Positions 8,363 to 15,547 of a DNA stretch of 22,664 nt are shown in pieces. The DNA is from Casp-actino8 sp044358015 (GTDB taxonomy: Bacteria > Actinomycetota > Acidimicrobiia > Acidimicrobiales > Ilumatobacteraceae): positions 1 through 22,664 of the forward strand of contig JBIKOO010000026.1 of the NCBI GenBank assembly GCA_044358015.1, in the 5' to 3' direction. How positions within the stretch are numbered: the stretch's first letter is position 1; each line of letters starts with the position of its first letter. The notes beneath the pieces were generated by a model. It had not been told where the DNA came from. It saw nothing but the letters and a program-made list of their open reading frames with translations, and did not search any database. The position numbers were made by a program, and so were the translations under genes.

Positions 8363-9658
8363 TCACGGCAGCAATCGGCGAAGATATGGCCGAGCGGCAC
8401 CGACCACATAAAGCGAACCGGTAATGAGCAGGGCATCGTCGGGACCGACTTCTTGCAACGCTCGATCAATCGCTGCTTCAACGCTGTTGACTGTGGCAAC
8501 CTCGTCGCACCCCAACCGATTTGCGGCTTCGGCGACTTCTTGAGCAGGCAAACCCCGTGGTGAGGGGGCGGTACAACACACCACTAAGTCAAATTCATCG
8601 GCCCGTAGAGCCGACAACATGTCGTACGGATCGCGCCCACGCAAACAACCAATGACCAGAAGTCGACGCCCTGCAGGATCGAAATCTTCAAAGAAGACCG
8701 AAGCACACACGTCAGCACCCGCTGGGTTATGAGCCCCGTCAAGAATCACCAAGGGCTGGTGCCCCATCACTTCAAATCGGCCCGGCATCGAGACTTTGGA
8801 AAATGCCTCATCAATGACATCGGCGGCTAAGGGTCGCGCAAAGAAGGCTTCGACGGCAGTGATTGCCACGACCGCATTCTCGGCTTGGTGCCGACCATGC
8901 AGCGGAACAAGGACTTCGGGATAAATCGTGGTCGGAGTTCGAACATCGATCATGCGTCCACCGAGTGCAAGTTGATTGGAATCAATTTCAAAATCTCGTT
9001 TGCGAACCAACAACGAAGCTCCCCCAGCGTTGGCGAAGATCTCCACGATTTCATCGTCGGTGTCACCACAGACCACGGCACTTTGAGGCTTAATTATTCC
9101 GGCTTTTTCACGAGCGATATCAGCACGAGTTGGCCCAGCAAACTCCATGTGGTCGAGACCAATGTTGGTGATGACCGCAACTTGAGCATCAACAACATTG
9201 GTGGCATCCCAACGACCCAACAGACCAACTTCAATCACCATCACGTCAACAGCCTCATCGGCGAACCAACGAAATGCCGCAGCGGTACAAATATCAAAGT
9301 AACCAGGCCGCTCTCCGGTGAGCATTTCTAAATCGGCAATCGCTGCAATCTGCTCGGCGAAGGCATCATCGGGAATTGGTTCGCAATCAATAGTAAAACG
9401 CTCGTTGACTCGCTCAAGGTGCGGACTGGTGTACGTGCCAACGCGTAAACCACTTGCCATCAAGAGATGAGTAATCATCTGTGCTGTTGAACCTTTGCCG
9501 TTGGTTCCGGTGATATGGATGACCGGCGCACAATGTTGGGGTTCACCCATGAGTTCGCATAGACGCGAAATCGTGTCGAGTGATGGCGAATCAATACGAC
9601 CAGTTTTCTGATAACCAGCATGATCGTCGAGATACGCCAGAGCCTGCTGGTATGTCAT
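8363..9658 (-). CDS. folC: Bifunctional folylpolyglutamate/dihydrofolate synthase
   Basis: This 431-residue Mur-ligase-family enzyme attaches glutamate to folates in the cytoplasm. The ATP P-loop is ITGTNGKGST (residues 49-58). The central domain has ITNIGLDHMEFAGPT with the family's conserved His-Asp region, and KAGIIKP. The C-terminal domain has VILDGAHNPAGAD. The length is normal. The upstream ribosome binding site is weak (AGGG), and the gene is 22 nt downstream of clpX. It is distinguished from MurC-F ligases by the N-terminal YLDDH and the overall FolC pattern. Confidence 0.95.
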   Translation of the reverse strand: MTYQQALAYLDDHAGYQKTGRIDSPSLDTISRLCELMGEPQHCAPVIHITGTNGKGSTAQMITHLLMASGLRVGTYTSPHLERVNERFTIDCEPIPDDAFAEQIAAIADLEMLTGERPGYFDICTAAAFRWFADEAVDVMVIEVGLLGRWDATNVVDAQVAVITNIGLDHMEFAGPTRADIAREKAGIIKPQSAVVCGDTDDEIVEIFANAGGASLLVRKRDFEIDSNQLALGGRMIDVRTPTTIYPEVLVPLHGRHQAENAVVAITAVEAFFARPLAADVIDEAFSKVSMPGRFEVMGHQPLVILDGAHNPAGADVCASVFFEDFDPAGRRLLVIGCLRGRDPYDMLSALRADEFDLVVCCTAPSPRGLPAQEVAEAANRLGCDEVATVNSVEAAIDRALQEVGPDDALLITGSLYVVGAARPYLRRLLP

Positions 9659-9680
9659 GGCTTCAACCCTACGACTGAAA

Positions 9681-10964
9681 TCAACTAGCGGCGCGGCGCG
9701 GGCGAGCGACTCGGGCTGCTGAACGCATCACCAAAGTGGGTGGTGACTTCAGTTTGACCGTGTCAACATCGATAACGACCTTGGCCACATCGGCGCGACC
9801 CGGTAAGTCGTACATCACGTTCAACAGGGTCTCTTCAAGGATTGCTCGCAGACCTCGTGCACCAGTGCCGCGACCGAGAGCCTGCTCTGCAATGGCGTCG
9901 AGAGCTTGGTCAGTGAGTTCAAGTTCAACATCTTCAAACTCGAAGAACTTTTGGAACTGCTTCAGCAAAGCATTCTTGGGTTCAGTCAAGATCTTGATTA
10001 ATGCCGGCTTGTCGAGACTGTGCACTGCCCCAACCATGGGCAAACGACCGACGAATTCAGGAATCAAACCAAACGACAACAAGTCTTCTGGCAATACCTG
10101 AGCAAATAAGTCCCCCGCATCTTTTTCGGCTTTGTTTTTTACCGTGGCATGAAAGCCGACGCCCTTGTGACCAATGCGCTGCTCAATGATTTTGTCAAGA
10201 CCAGCAAATGCTCCACCACATATGAACAACACATTCGTGGTATCAATCTGAATGAATTCTTGATGAGGGTGCTTGCGTCCACCTTGTGGTGGAACCGAGG
10301 CAACAGTTCCTTCAAGAATTTTCAACAGCGCCTGCTGCACACCCTCACCTGACACATCGCGAGTAATGGAAGGGTTCTCGCTCTTGCGTGCCACCTTGTC
10401 GATTTCATCAATGTAGATAATGCCGGTTTCGGCTTTCTTCACATCAAAGTCAGCAGCCTGAATGAGCTTCAACAAAATGTTTTCAACGTCTTCACCGACG
10501 TATCCCGCCTCGGTGAGCGCAGTTGCATCAGCGATAGCAAACGGCACATTGAGCATGCGCGCCAATGTTTGAGCGAGGTGAGTCTTGCCACATCCAGTTG
10601 GACCAAGTAACAAAATGTTGCTCTTGGCTAACTCAACTTCATCACGACGCGAGATACCAGTTTCTTTTTGGTACTGCAGTCGGCGATAGTGGTTATACAC
10701 CGCGACGGCTAAAACTTTTTTCGCCTGATCTTGTCCAACGACGTAGTCATCAAGGAACGAGGAAATTTCGCGGGGCTTAGGTAACTCTTCCAGACGAAGA
10801 TCGGCGGCTTCGCCGACTTCTTCTTCGATAATTTCGTTGCAGAGGTCGATGCACTCGTCGCAGATGTACACGCCAGGTCCGGCAATAACCTTTTTGACCT
10901 GCTTTTGCGACTTGCCGCAAAACGAGCACTTAACGATCTCGCCTGTGTCACCAAACTTTGCCAC
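9681..10964 (-). CDS. clpX: ClpX, ATP-dependent unfoldase of the ClpXP protease
   Basis: This 427-residue AAA+ protein begins at a GTG (10964). The N-terminal zinc-binding domain has two CxxC pairs (CSFC at ~14-17 and CDEC at ~36-39). Walker A is LLGPTGCGKTHLAQ and Walker B is IIYIDEIDK. The pore loops are GYVGED and GGRKHPHQ, and sensor 2 is GARGLRAILEE. The ClpP-docking loop carries VGF in place of the common IGF. The protein ends in a basic tail (RVARPRRAAS). It unfolds tagged substrates and feeds them to ClpP, encoded 95 nt upstream on the same strand. Confidence 0.97.
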   Translation of the reverse strand: MAKFGDTGEIVKCSFCGKSQKQVKKVIAGPGVYICDECIDLCNEIIEEEVGEAADLRLEELPKPREISSFLDDYVVGQDQAKKVLAVAVYNHYRRLQYQKETGISRRDEVELAKSNILLLGPTGCGKTHLAQTLARMLNVPFAIADATALTEAGYVGEDVENILLKLIQAADFDVKKAETGIIYIDEIDKVARKSENPSITRDVSGEGVQQALLKILEGTVASVPPQGGRKHPHQEFIQIDTTNVLFICGGAFAGLDKIIEQRIGHKGVGFHATVKNKAEKDAGDLFAQVLPEDLLSFGLIPEFVGRLPMVGAVHSLDKPALIKILTEPKNALLKQFQKFFEFEDVELELTDQALDAIAEQALGRGTGARGLRAILEETLLNVMYDLPGRADVAKVVIDVDTVKLKSPPTLVMRSAARVARPRRAAS

Positions 10965-11009
10965 GACTACCCAACCTTTCGCCTCACAGCCTTACACATT
11001 TGGGTGCTT

Positions 11010-11049
11010 CAGTGGTTGGATGCCCACTGGCTATTTGCCACAGCGGCAA
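11010..11049. promoter_or_regulatory. Two inverted repeats in the clpP-clpX gap
   Basis: Arms CAGTGG (11010-11015) and CCACTG (11024-11029) flank an 8-nt spacer. Arms TTGCC (11035-11039) and GGCAA (11045-11049) flank a 5-nt loop. Both lie in the 95-nt gap downstream of clpP and could be an attenuator, an mRNA processing or stability element, or an operator for clpX. Neither is followed by a T-run, so this is not a standard intrinsic terminator. Confidence 0.3.
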
Positions 11050-11059
11050 CGATGGGTAT

Positions 11060-11692
11060 TCAGCGGATGGGACCAGTGCGATCAACTGCAGATCGTGATG
11101 AGATGACATCATCGATGATTCCGTAGGCCAAAGCCTCGTTTGCTTCCATCACAAAGTCACGATCGGTATCAGCGTGAATGCGTTCACGAGGCTGACCAGT
11201 GTGCTCCGACAAGATTTCTTCCAGGATGTCACGCATCCGGAAAATTTCTTTGGCAGCGATTTCAAGGTCGGTCACCTGGCCGTAGCCGACTTGACCATAC
11301 GGCTGGTGTAACAACACTCGACTGTGTGGCAATGCCAGACGCTTGCCCTTCGTACCAGCAGCCAACAAAACAGCAGCGGCACTGGCGGCTTGACCTAAGC
11401 AGATCGTGGCGATGTCATTCTTGATGAACTGCATCGTGTCGTAAATCGCGAACAATGCCGTGATATCTCCACCAGGGCTATTGATGTAGATGTTGATGTC
11501 CTTATCGGGGTTTTCACTCTCAAGGTGAATCAACTGGGCACACACCAAGTTGGCAATGGTGTCATCAATGGGTGTGCCAATGAAAAGAATGTTTTCCTTC
11601 AGCAAACGGCTGTACAAATCGTAGGCGCGCTCGCCGCGACTCGTCTGTTCGACAACCGTCGGAACGTAGTAGTTGAAAGCCTCGAGGTTCAT
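11060..11692 (-). CDS. clpP: ClpP, ATP-dependent protease proteolytic subunit (ClpP2-like)
   Basis: This 210-residue serine protease has catalytic triad S104 (GQAASAAAVL), H129 (RVLLHQP) and D179 (DTDRDF). The YINSPGGDITALFAIYDTM segment is also canonical. It forms the barrel that degrades proteins delivered by ClpX. The active-site sequence matches the actinobacterial ClpP2 type. I chose the ATG at 11692 because it has a TAGGAACACT ribosome-binding region and lies 10 nt after the tig stop. The frame stays open further upstream, but there it reads through the trigger-factor repeat and encodes only low-complexity Ile/Thr. Only one clpP occurs here, whereas most actinobacteria have adjacent clpP1 and clpP2. 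Confidence 0.96.
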   Translation of the reverse strand: MNLEAFNYYVPTVVEQTSRGERAYDLYSRLLKENILFIGTPIDDTIANLVCAQLIHLESENPDKDINIYINSPGGDITALFAIYDTMQFIKNDIATICLGQAASAAAVLLAAGTKGKRLALPHSRVLLHQPYGQVGYGQVTDLEIAAKEIFRMRDILEEILSEHTGQPRERIHADTDRDFVMEANEALAYGIIDDVISSRSAVDRTGPIR

Positions 11693-11702
11693 AGTGTTCC
11701 TA

Positions 11703-13202
11703 TCAGTCGTTTTCGGCGTGATCGTTGTCTGTGTGATCGTTGTCTGTGTGATCGTTGTCTGTGTGATCGTTGTCTGAGTGATCGTGATCTGAATGATCAT
11801 GATCGTGGTCATGATTGTGATCGGCTTCTGAGTGACCGATCACGACATCATTGTCAAGAGTCTTGCCGCTGGGGTCAACGTATTCAACGCGGTGAATCAA
11901 CCAGTCGAGAGCCTTCGACTTGCTAATTTCTGCAGCCAAATCAACGACTGCATCATTGGCTTGATAAGCCGCGCGAACCTGATCGACGCTAATGAAACGG
12001 ATCTTCTTGTTCTTGGGCGAACCCGCCATCTGGTGTTCGCGCACTGCTTGCTCGTTGGTGCGATCGGCCATTGATTCGAATTCTCGTTCGATTTCGTCTT
12101 CGGATGCGTCAAGCGCCTCGGCCTTCACAACAGCACGCAATGCGAGGTCGACCTTGACAGCCTTTTGGCTTTGCGGACGCAAACCTTCAACAAATGACTG
12201 CGCATCTTGACCAGTGGCTTGCATCCACTGATCGATGTTGATGCCTTGCGACTGGAACTGGCGAATGGTGTTTTCAACCCGGCGCTGCAAATCGGCCGCA
12301 ACCATGGCTTCCGGTGTTTCAATTTCAGCAAGAGCAACCAATGCATCGGTCACTTTTTCAACGACAACATTGCGCACCTGATTGAGACGGTTCGTTGTGA
12401 GCCGCTCAACCACTGATTCGCGCCATTCGGCGACAGTCGTGAAACCATCAATGTTTTCGTTGACCCACGCATCATCAAGATCGGCGACGACGAGTTCTTG
12501 AACCGAGTTCAAAGTGACTGCGAAGTCAGCTTCTTCTTGTGTGCCTGAAGGAGTGTCGGAGAATGTGAATGACTCACCAGCCGACTTGCCAATGAGTTGT
12601 TCGTCGAACGACGGGGCAACCCACTTTTTGCCAATTTCATATGACCAGTCATCAACAGCAAGACCCACCACTGGTTCACCATCGCGCGACCCAACAAGAT
12701 CGACGACGACAAAGTCGCCTTCTTTGGCCGCTCGCTCAATCGTGGTCAACTTGCCCAAGCGACGACGCTCGGTGTCAAGGACATCATCAACTTCTTGATC
12801 GGCAACATCAATCGCGGGTACTTCAACGCGCAAGCCGCCATAGCCAGGAAGGGTGATAATTGGACGAACTTCACAAGTTGCATCAAACGACACGGGACCA
12901 GATTCTTGGCCACCCACAATGTCAATTTCGGGAGTTGCGATGATGTCCACGTTGTGCTCACGCACGGCGCGACCCAAGTACTGCGGCACTGCATCGCGCA
13001 AAGCTTGTTCGCGAGCAGCCGCGATGCCGATACGAGCCTCCAAAACTTTACGAGGGGCCTTACCAGCACGGAAGCCCGGCAAGCGGACCTCTTGAGCGAT
13101 CTTGGCAAAAGCGGCGTCTATGTCAGTGGCAAAATCAGCCTCATCCACAAGGACCGAGAGCTTGACTTTGTTGCCTTCGAGGGGTTCACATGTCGTCTTC
13201 AC
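11703..13202 (-). CDS. tig: Trigger factor with a His/Asp-rich C-terminal tail
   Basis: This ribosome-associated chaperone and peptidyl-prolyl isomerase has 499 residues from the GTG at 13202 (VKTTCEPLEGNKVKL), the usual trigger-factor beginning. The N-terminal ribosome-docking signature is LPGFRAGKAPRKVLE. The FKBP-like PPIase domain spans about residues 155-240 (KEGDFVVVDLVGS...FDEQLIGKSAGESF), followed by the helical C-terminal chaperone domain. The open frame extends upstream to 13355, but that part has no family similarity. Residues 457-499 are highly unusual: 43 residues with 12 His and 15 Asp, encoded partly by a 15-bp tandem repeat. Actinobacterial trigger factors often have acidic tails; a His-rich one suggests metal binding. 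clpP follows after 10 nt. Confidence 0.95.
   Translation of the reverse strand: MKTTCEPLEGNKVKLSVLVDEADFATDIDAAFAKIAQEVRLPGFRAGKAPRKVLEARIGIAAAREQALRDAVPQYLGRAVREHNVDIIATPEIDIVGGQESGPVSFDATCEVRPIITLPGYGGLRVEVPAIDVADQEVDDVLDTERRRLGKLTTIERAAKEGDFVVVDLVGSRDGEPVVGLAVDDWSYEIGKKWVAPSFDEQLIGKSAGESFTFSDTPSGTQEEADFAVTLNSVQELVVADLDDAWVNENIDGFTTVAEWRESVVERLTTNRLNQVRNVVVEKVTDALVALAEIETPEAMVAADLQRRVENTIRQFQSQGINIDQWMQATGQDAQSFVEGLRPQSQKAVKVDLALRAVVKAEALDASEDEIEREFESMADRTNEQAVREHQMAGSPKNKKIRFISVDQVRAAYQANDAVVDLAAEISKSKALDWLIHRVEYVDPSGKTLDNDVVIGHSEADHNHDHDHDHSDHDHSDNDHTDNDHTDNDHTDNDHAEND
11718..11792 (-). repeat. 15-bp tandem repeat in the 3' end of tig
   Basis: Units start at 11718, 11733, 11748, 11763 and 11778. 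On the plus strand the unit is GTGATCGTTGTCTGT; the first three copies are identical, the fourth differs at its last base and the fifth at two positions. They encode the five-residue unit (T/S)-D-N-D-H. Related but degenerate His/Asp codons continue to about 11834. Confidence 0.9.
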
Positions 13203-13211
13203 AGAGTGCCG

Positions 13212-13217
13212 AGTGTA
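13212..13217 (-). promoter_or_regulatory. Possible -10 element of tig
   Basis: On the minus strand TACACT lies 9 nt before the tig GTG. No Shine-Dalgarno sequence is visible, so the transcript may be leaderless or nearly so, like the arrangement before the radical SAM gene. The -35 region is unclear. Confidence 0.35.
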
Positions 13218-13301
13218 TCGGCGAGGTGGCAGAGAGGACCTACGAAGGGACAGGATTGATGTATGTTGGAAAACACACCCCAGTGAAGTCAGGATGAAGT
13301 C

Positions 13302-13583
13302 ATGAAGTCGCCGTTTAAGCCCATCTGGAAGCCCCACGCTCTGGCCACGCCCCATGCTGAGCAGATTTCGTTACGTATCAAGGACAAGGTAGTCGCCACC
13401 ACCGATTTGGCTGACGTCCCCGCCGGTACAGAGGGCAAAGTTCTTCTCGCTAACGGCTTCAACTGGCAGCGCTACCGCATTCTTTTCAACAACGGTATTG
13501 AACTTGGCGATCTAGATGCCCGCCACATCGCCCCCATCGGCCGGGCTGCCAAGCGCATTGCCAAGGCCGATTCTCGAGCCTAA
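13302..13583 (+). CDS. Small hypothetical protein, possibly SH3/KOW-like
   Basis: I do not recognise a named family. The 93-residue product starts at an ATG with AGGA 7 nt upstream (13291-13294). It is basic at both ends; the middle, VPAGTEGKVLLANGFNWQRY followed by RILFNNGIELGDLDARHI, looks like a small all-beta domain, and GTEGKV resembles the turn of KOW/SH3-type barrels. There is no signal peptide or membrane segment. It is transcribed divergently from tig and convergently with the DevR-like regulator, 12 nt from its stop. The ribosome binding site and codon pattern support a real gene; the function is unknown. Confidence 0.75.
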   Translation: MKSPFKPIWKPHALATPHAEQISLRIKDKVVATTDLADVPAGTEGKVLLANGFNWQRYRILFNNGIELGDLDARHIAPIGRAAKRIAKADSRA

Positions 13584-13595
13584 AGCGGCTTTTGA

Positions 13596-14249
13596 TTACG
13601 CCTCGGGCTTGTTTTTAGAGAATTCAAGGCGGGTCGCGAATACCGCAGCCTCAGTCCGACGCTCCATATCGAGTTTTGACAACATGTTGCTCACGTAATT
13701 CTTGACCGTCTTTTCGGCGAGGTGTAGACGTTGACCGATTTGTCGGTTGGTACAACCTTCGGCAATCAAGTCCAGGATTTTGCGCTCTTGCTCGGTGAGT
13801 CGAGCCAATCTTTCGTCTTCGGGAGTTGGTTCACGCAAACGCTTCAAAACCCGTCCGGTAACAGCTGGGTCGAGCAAAGACTCCCCCAGAGCAACTCGTT
13901 TCACCGCGGTCACCAGTTCGTTTCCACGAATTTGTTTCAACACATAACCTGACGCCCCCGCCATGATTGCTTCAAAGAGCGCCTCATCGTCGCTATAGGA
14001 CGTCAGCATCAAACAAAACACGTCAGGAAATTCACTACGGACCTCGCGACAGACTTCGACACCGTTGCCGTCAGGTAGGCGTACATCAAGAATCGCCACT
14101 CGCGGTTGACAGGCTTTAATGCGTGGCAGTGCCTCGGCAGCTAGACCTGCTTCACCGACAACTTTGACTTCGCCACTTGCCTCGAGCAAAGAACGCACGC
14201 CTTGTCGCACGACCTCATGATCATCAAGAAGAAAAACTGGGACACGCAT
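13596..14249 (-). CDS. DevR/DosR-like response regulator (NarL/LuxR family)
   Basis: This 217-residue transcription factor starts at the ATG at 14249; an in-frame GTG at 14279 would add ten residues. The receiver domain has the acidic pair D9-D10, phospho-acceptor D55 (AILDVRLPDG), T83 and K105, all at the positions used in DevR. The C-terminal HTH (LTEQERKILDLIAEG; AEKTVKNYVSNMLSKLDMER; RRTEAAVFAT) closely follows mycobacterial DevR/DosR, including the TVKNYV recognition helix. It is divergent from a DevS-type kinase, and a perfect DosR-box core lies 42 bp upstream of the start, suggesting autoregulation. DosR of mycobacteria governs hypoxia, NO and CO responses; the stimulus here is unknown. 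No clear ribosome binding site precedes the ATG. Confidence 0.93.
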   Translation of the reverse strand: MRVPVFLLDDHEVVRQGVRSLLEASGEVKVVGEAGLAAEALPRIKACQPRVAILDVRLPDGNGVEVCREVRSEFPDVFCLMLTSYSDDEALFEAIMAGASGYVLKQIRGNELVTAVKRVALGESLLDPAVTGRVLKRLREPTPEDERLARLTEQERKILDLIAEGCTNRQIGQRLHLAEKTVKNYVSNMLSKLDMERRTEAAVFATRLEFSKNKPEA

Positions 14250-14290
14250 CGGCACAGGGCAAGTCTGCCCGATATCCACGCAACGAAGCA

Positions 14291-14304
14291 GGGACTATAG
14301 TCCC
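14291..14304. promoter_or_regulatory. DosR/DevR-type operator, perfect palindrome
   Basis: GGGACTATAGTCCC is a perfect 14-bp palindrome identical to the core of the mycobacterial DosR box (GGGACTWWAGTCCC). It lies between the divergent regulator and kinase genes, about 42 bp from the regulator ATG and 73 bp from the kinase ATG. The bases flanking the core do not follow the mycobacterial consensus on the left and only partly on the right. Its position beside a DevR-like protein with a conserved recognition helix makes autoregulation likely. Confidence 0.75.
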
Positions 14305-14377
14305 AACATTTGTCATCGCTGAATAATTTCCGAAAAAGTTTAATTCTCAGCATACGATCAAGCAATGGAGACGAAGT

Positions 14378-15424
14378 ATGGCTACCGAGCACCCCTTGCC
14401 TGAGGCCCTCACCGACGCCATCTTGCGTCAAGCGGTCATTCACAGCCCGGATGGACTCTTACTTTGTAATCATGACGGAACAATTCGCTTCGTCAATGAA
14501 GCGCTTTGTGAAATGACCGGATATTCAGCTCTTCAGTTGGTGGGTCAACGCGTCGAGATGCTGGTTCCAGTGCTTGAACGCGATACCCATGTTCGGCGCC
14601 GTGAGGGATACATCGAATCACCCCATTCACGACCAATGGGTCGTGGACTCACCTTGGCTGCCGTTCGCTCTGATGGAACAGAAGTTGCTGTCGAAATCAG
14701 TTTGTCTCCTGTTTCTTCACCAATGGGCGCAATGACTATCGCCTCAATTCGCGATATCACTGATCGCCTGGCTGATGCCGAACGTTTGCGTGCAACCCGC
14801 GAAATGCTGACGTTGTCAAGCGAACGCGAACGAATTGCTCGCGACTTACACGACACCGTTTTGCAAAGACTTTTCGGACTCGGACTTGAACTTCAAGCAA
14901 TGGCAATGAAGCAATCTGGTTTGCCAGATAGCGAGTCAACAGTTACGCGACTCGAAACATCTGTTGATGAGATTGACCACATCATCAAAGAAATTCGCAC
15001 CAGCGTTTTCACATTGGGTGCGGCCCGTCGTGAGGGATCGCTCGGTCAAGAAATTGGCGACATTCTTGCGCAGTCTGCTCGGGTCCTTGGTTTCTCGCCT
15101 CGCTTGCGTATCGAAGGTGCGCTCGAGCACATGGTCTCTGGACCTTTACGTATTGACCTCACTGCATCGTTGCGCGAAGCCCTCGGCAATGTCGCACGTC
15201 ACTCGCAGGCGACAGTTGTTTCTGTTGAACTCATCGTGCACAACTACACCTTGACCATGCGGGTCATTGATAACGGCATCGGTATCCCCCAAGATGCTCA
15301 ATCAAGTCCCGGAAACGGTTTACGAAATCTCAGTACGCGCGCCGAGACGCACGGTGGAACCTGCGCGTTAATCCCGATTGAAAGTGGGGGGACTTTGGTT
15401 GAGTGGATTGTGCCCGTCGTTTAA
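14378..15424 (+). CDS. PAS-domain histidine kinase with DevS-type transmitter
   Basis: This 348-residue soluble kinase has no membrane segment. A PAS domain covers about residues 15-130 (SPDGLLLCNHDGTIRFVNEA; CEMTGYSALQLVGQR; ASIRDITDR). A HisKA_3 dimerisation domain follows with phospho-acceptor H158 (RERIARDLHDTVLQRLFGLG). The HATPase_c domain has REALGNVARHSQA (N box), DNGIGIP and GNGLRNLSTRA (G boxes). The transmitter resembles DevS/DosT, but the two GAF domains that bind haem in those sensors are absent and a single PAS domain is in their place. The ATG at 14378 has GGAG 7 nt upstream. It is divergent from the DevR-like regulator, its evident partner. The PAS ligand is not identifiable from sequence. 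Confidence 0.93.
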   Translation: MATEHPLPEALTDAILRQAVIHSPDGLLLCNHDGTIRFVNEALCEMTGYSALQLVGQRVEMLVPVLERDTHVRRREGYIESPHSRPMGRGLTLAAVRSDGTEVAVEISLSPVSSPMGAMTIASIRDITDRLADAERLRATREMLTLSSERERIARDLHDTVLQRLFGLGLELQAMAMKQSGLPDSESTVTRLETSVDEIDHIIKEIRTSVFTLGAARREGSLGQEIGDILAQSARVLGFSPRLRIEGALEHMVSGPLRIDLTASLREALGNVARHSQATVVSVELIVHNYTLTMRVIDNGIGIPQDAQSSPGNGLRNLSTRAETHGGTCALIPIESGGTLVEWIVPVV

Positions 15425-15475
15425 TTCGTGTCGCCTCATAAGCATCGCTGCAAAGTCATGATTAGTTCCACAGTT

Positions 15476-15489
15476 GGGACTTAGGTCCC
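15476..15489. promoter_or_regulatory. DosR/DevR-type operator upstream of the multicopper oxidase
   Basis: GGGACTTAGGTCCC matches the DosR-box core at 13 of 14 positions. It lies in the 123-bp gap between the kinase and multicopper oxidase genes, centred about 65 bp before the oxidase ATG. A weak -10 candidate, TGTTAT at 15503-15508, would place the box over the -35 region, as expected for an activator. Together with the palindrome at 14291 it suggests that the neighbouring DevR-like protein controls the oxidase. Confidence 0.65.
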
Positions 15490-15501
15490 TAGAGGACCTA
15501 A
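15481..15501. repeat. Inverted repeat overlapping the second DosR-type box
   Basis: Arms TTAGGTCC (15481-15488) and GGACCTAA (15494-15501) are perfect complements around a 5-nt spacer. The right arm supplies a third DosR-like half-site next to the 14-bp box, so two overlapping dimer sites may exist. A hairpin in the kinase mRNA is an alternative, but no T-run follows. Confidence 0.6.
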
Positions 15502-15547
15502 CTGTTATCCCTGCGAACCTTGTTGAAATTACGAGCAAGGTGGTCTC

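Noticed and set aside
11718..11792. CRISPR-like array
   Set aside because: The 15-bp units are directly adjacent without spacers and in frame with tig; this is a coding tandem repeat.
11060..11812. A longer clpP reading frame of 250 codons
   Set aside because: The extra N-terminus reads the tig repeat in another frame and gives only Ile/Thr low-complexity sequence; the ATG at 11692 has a good ribosome binding site and a normal ClpP beginning.
11525..11926. Plus-strand frame with Cys/Asp/Arg repeats
   Set aside because: It is the antisense shadow of the tig His/Asp repeat and the clpP 5' end, with no ribosome binding site or known family.
13203..13355. N-terminal extension of trigger factor
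   Set aside because: The 51 upstream codons lack similarity to trigger factors and cover the tig promoter region; the GTG at 13202 gives the normal start.
13574..13593. Short hairpin AGCC...GGCT followed by TTTT between the small gene and the DevR-like gene, as a terminator
   Set aside because: The stem is only four base pairs; too weak to call.
15386..15402. Third DosR-like site in the 3' end of the kinase gene
   Set aside because: GGGGACTTTGG matches only the left half well, the right half does not match, and it lies in coding sequence.
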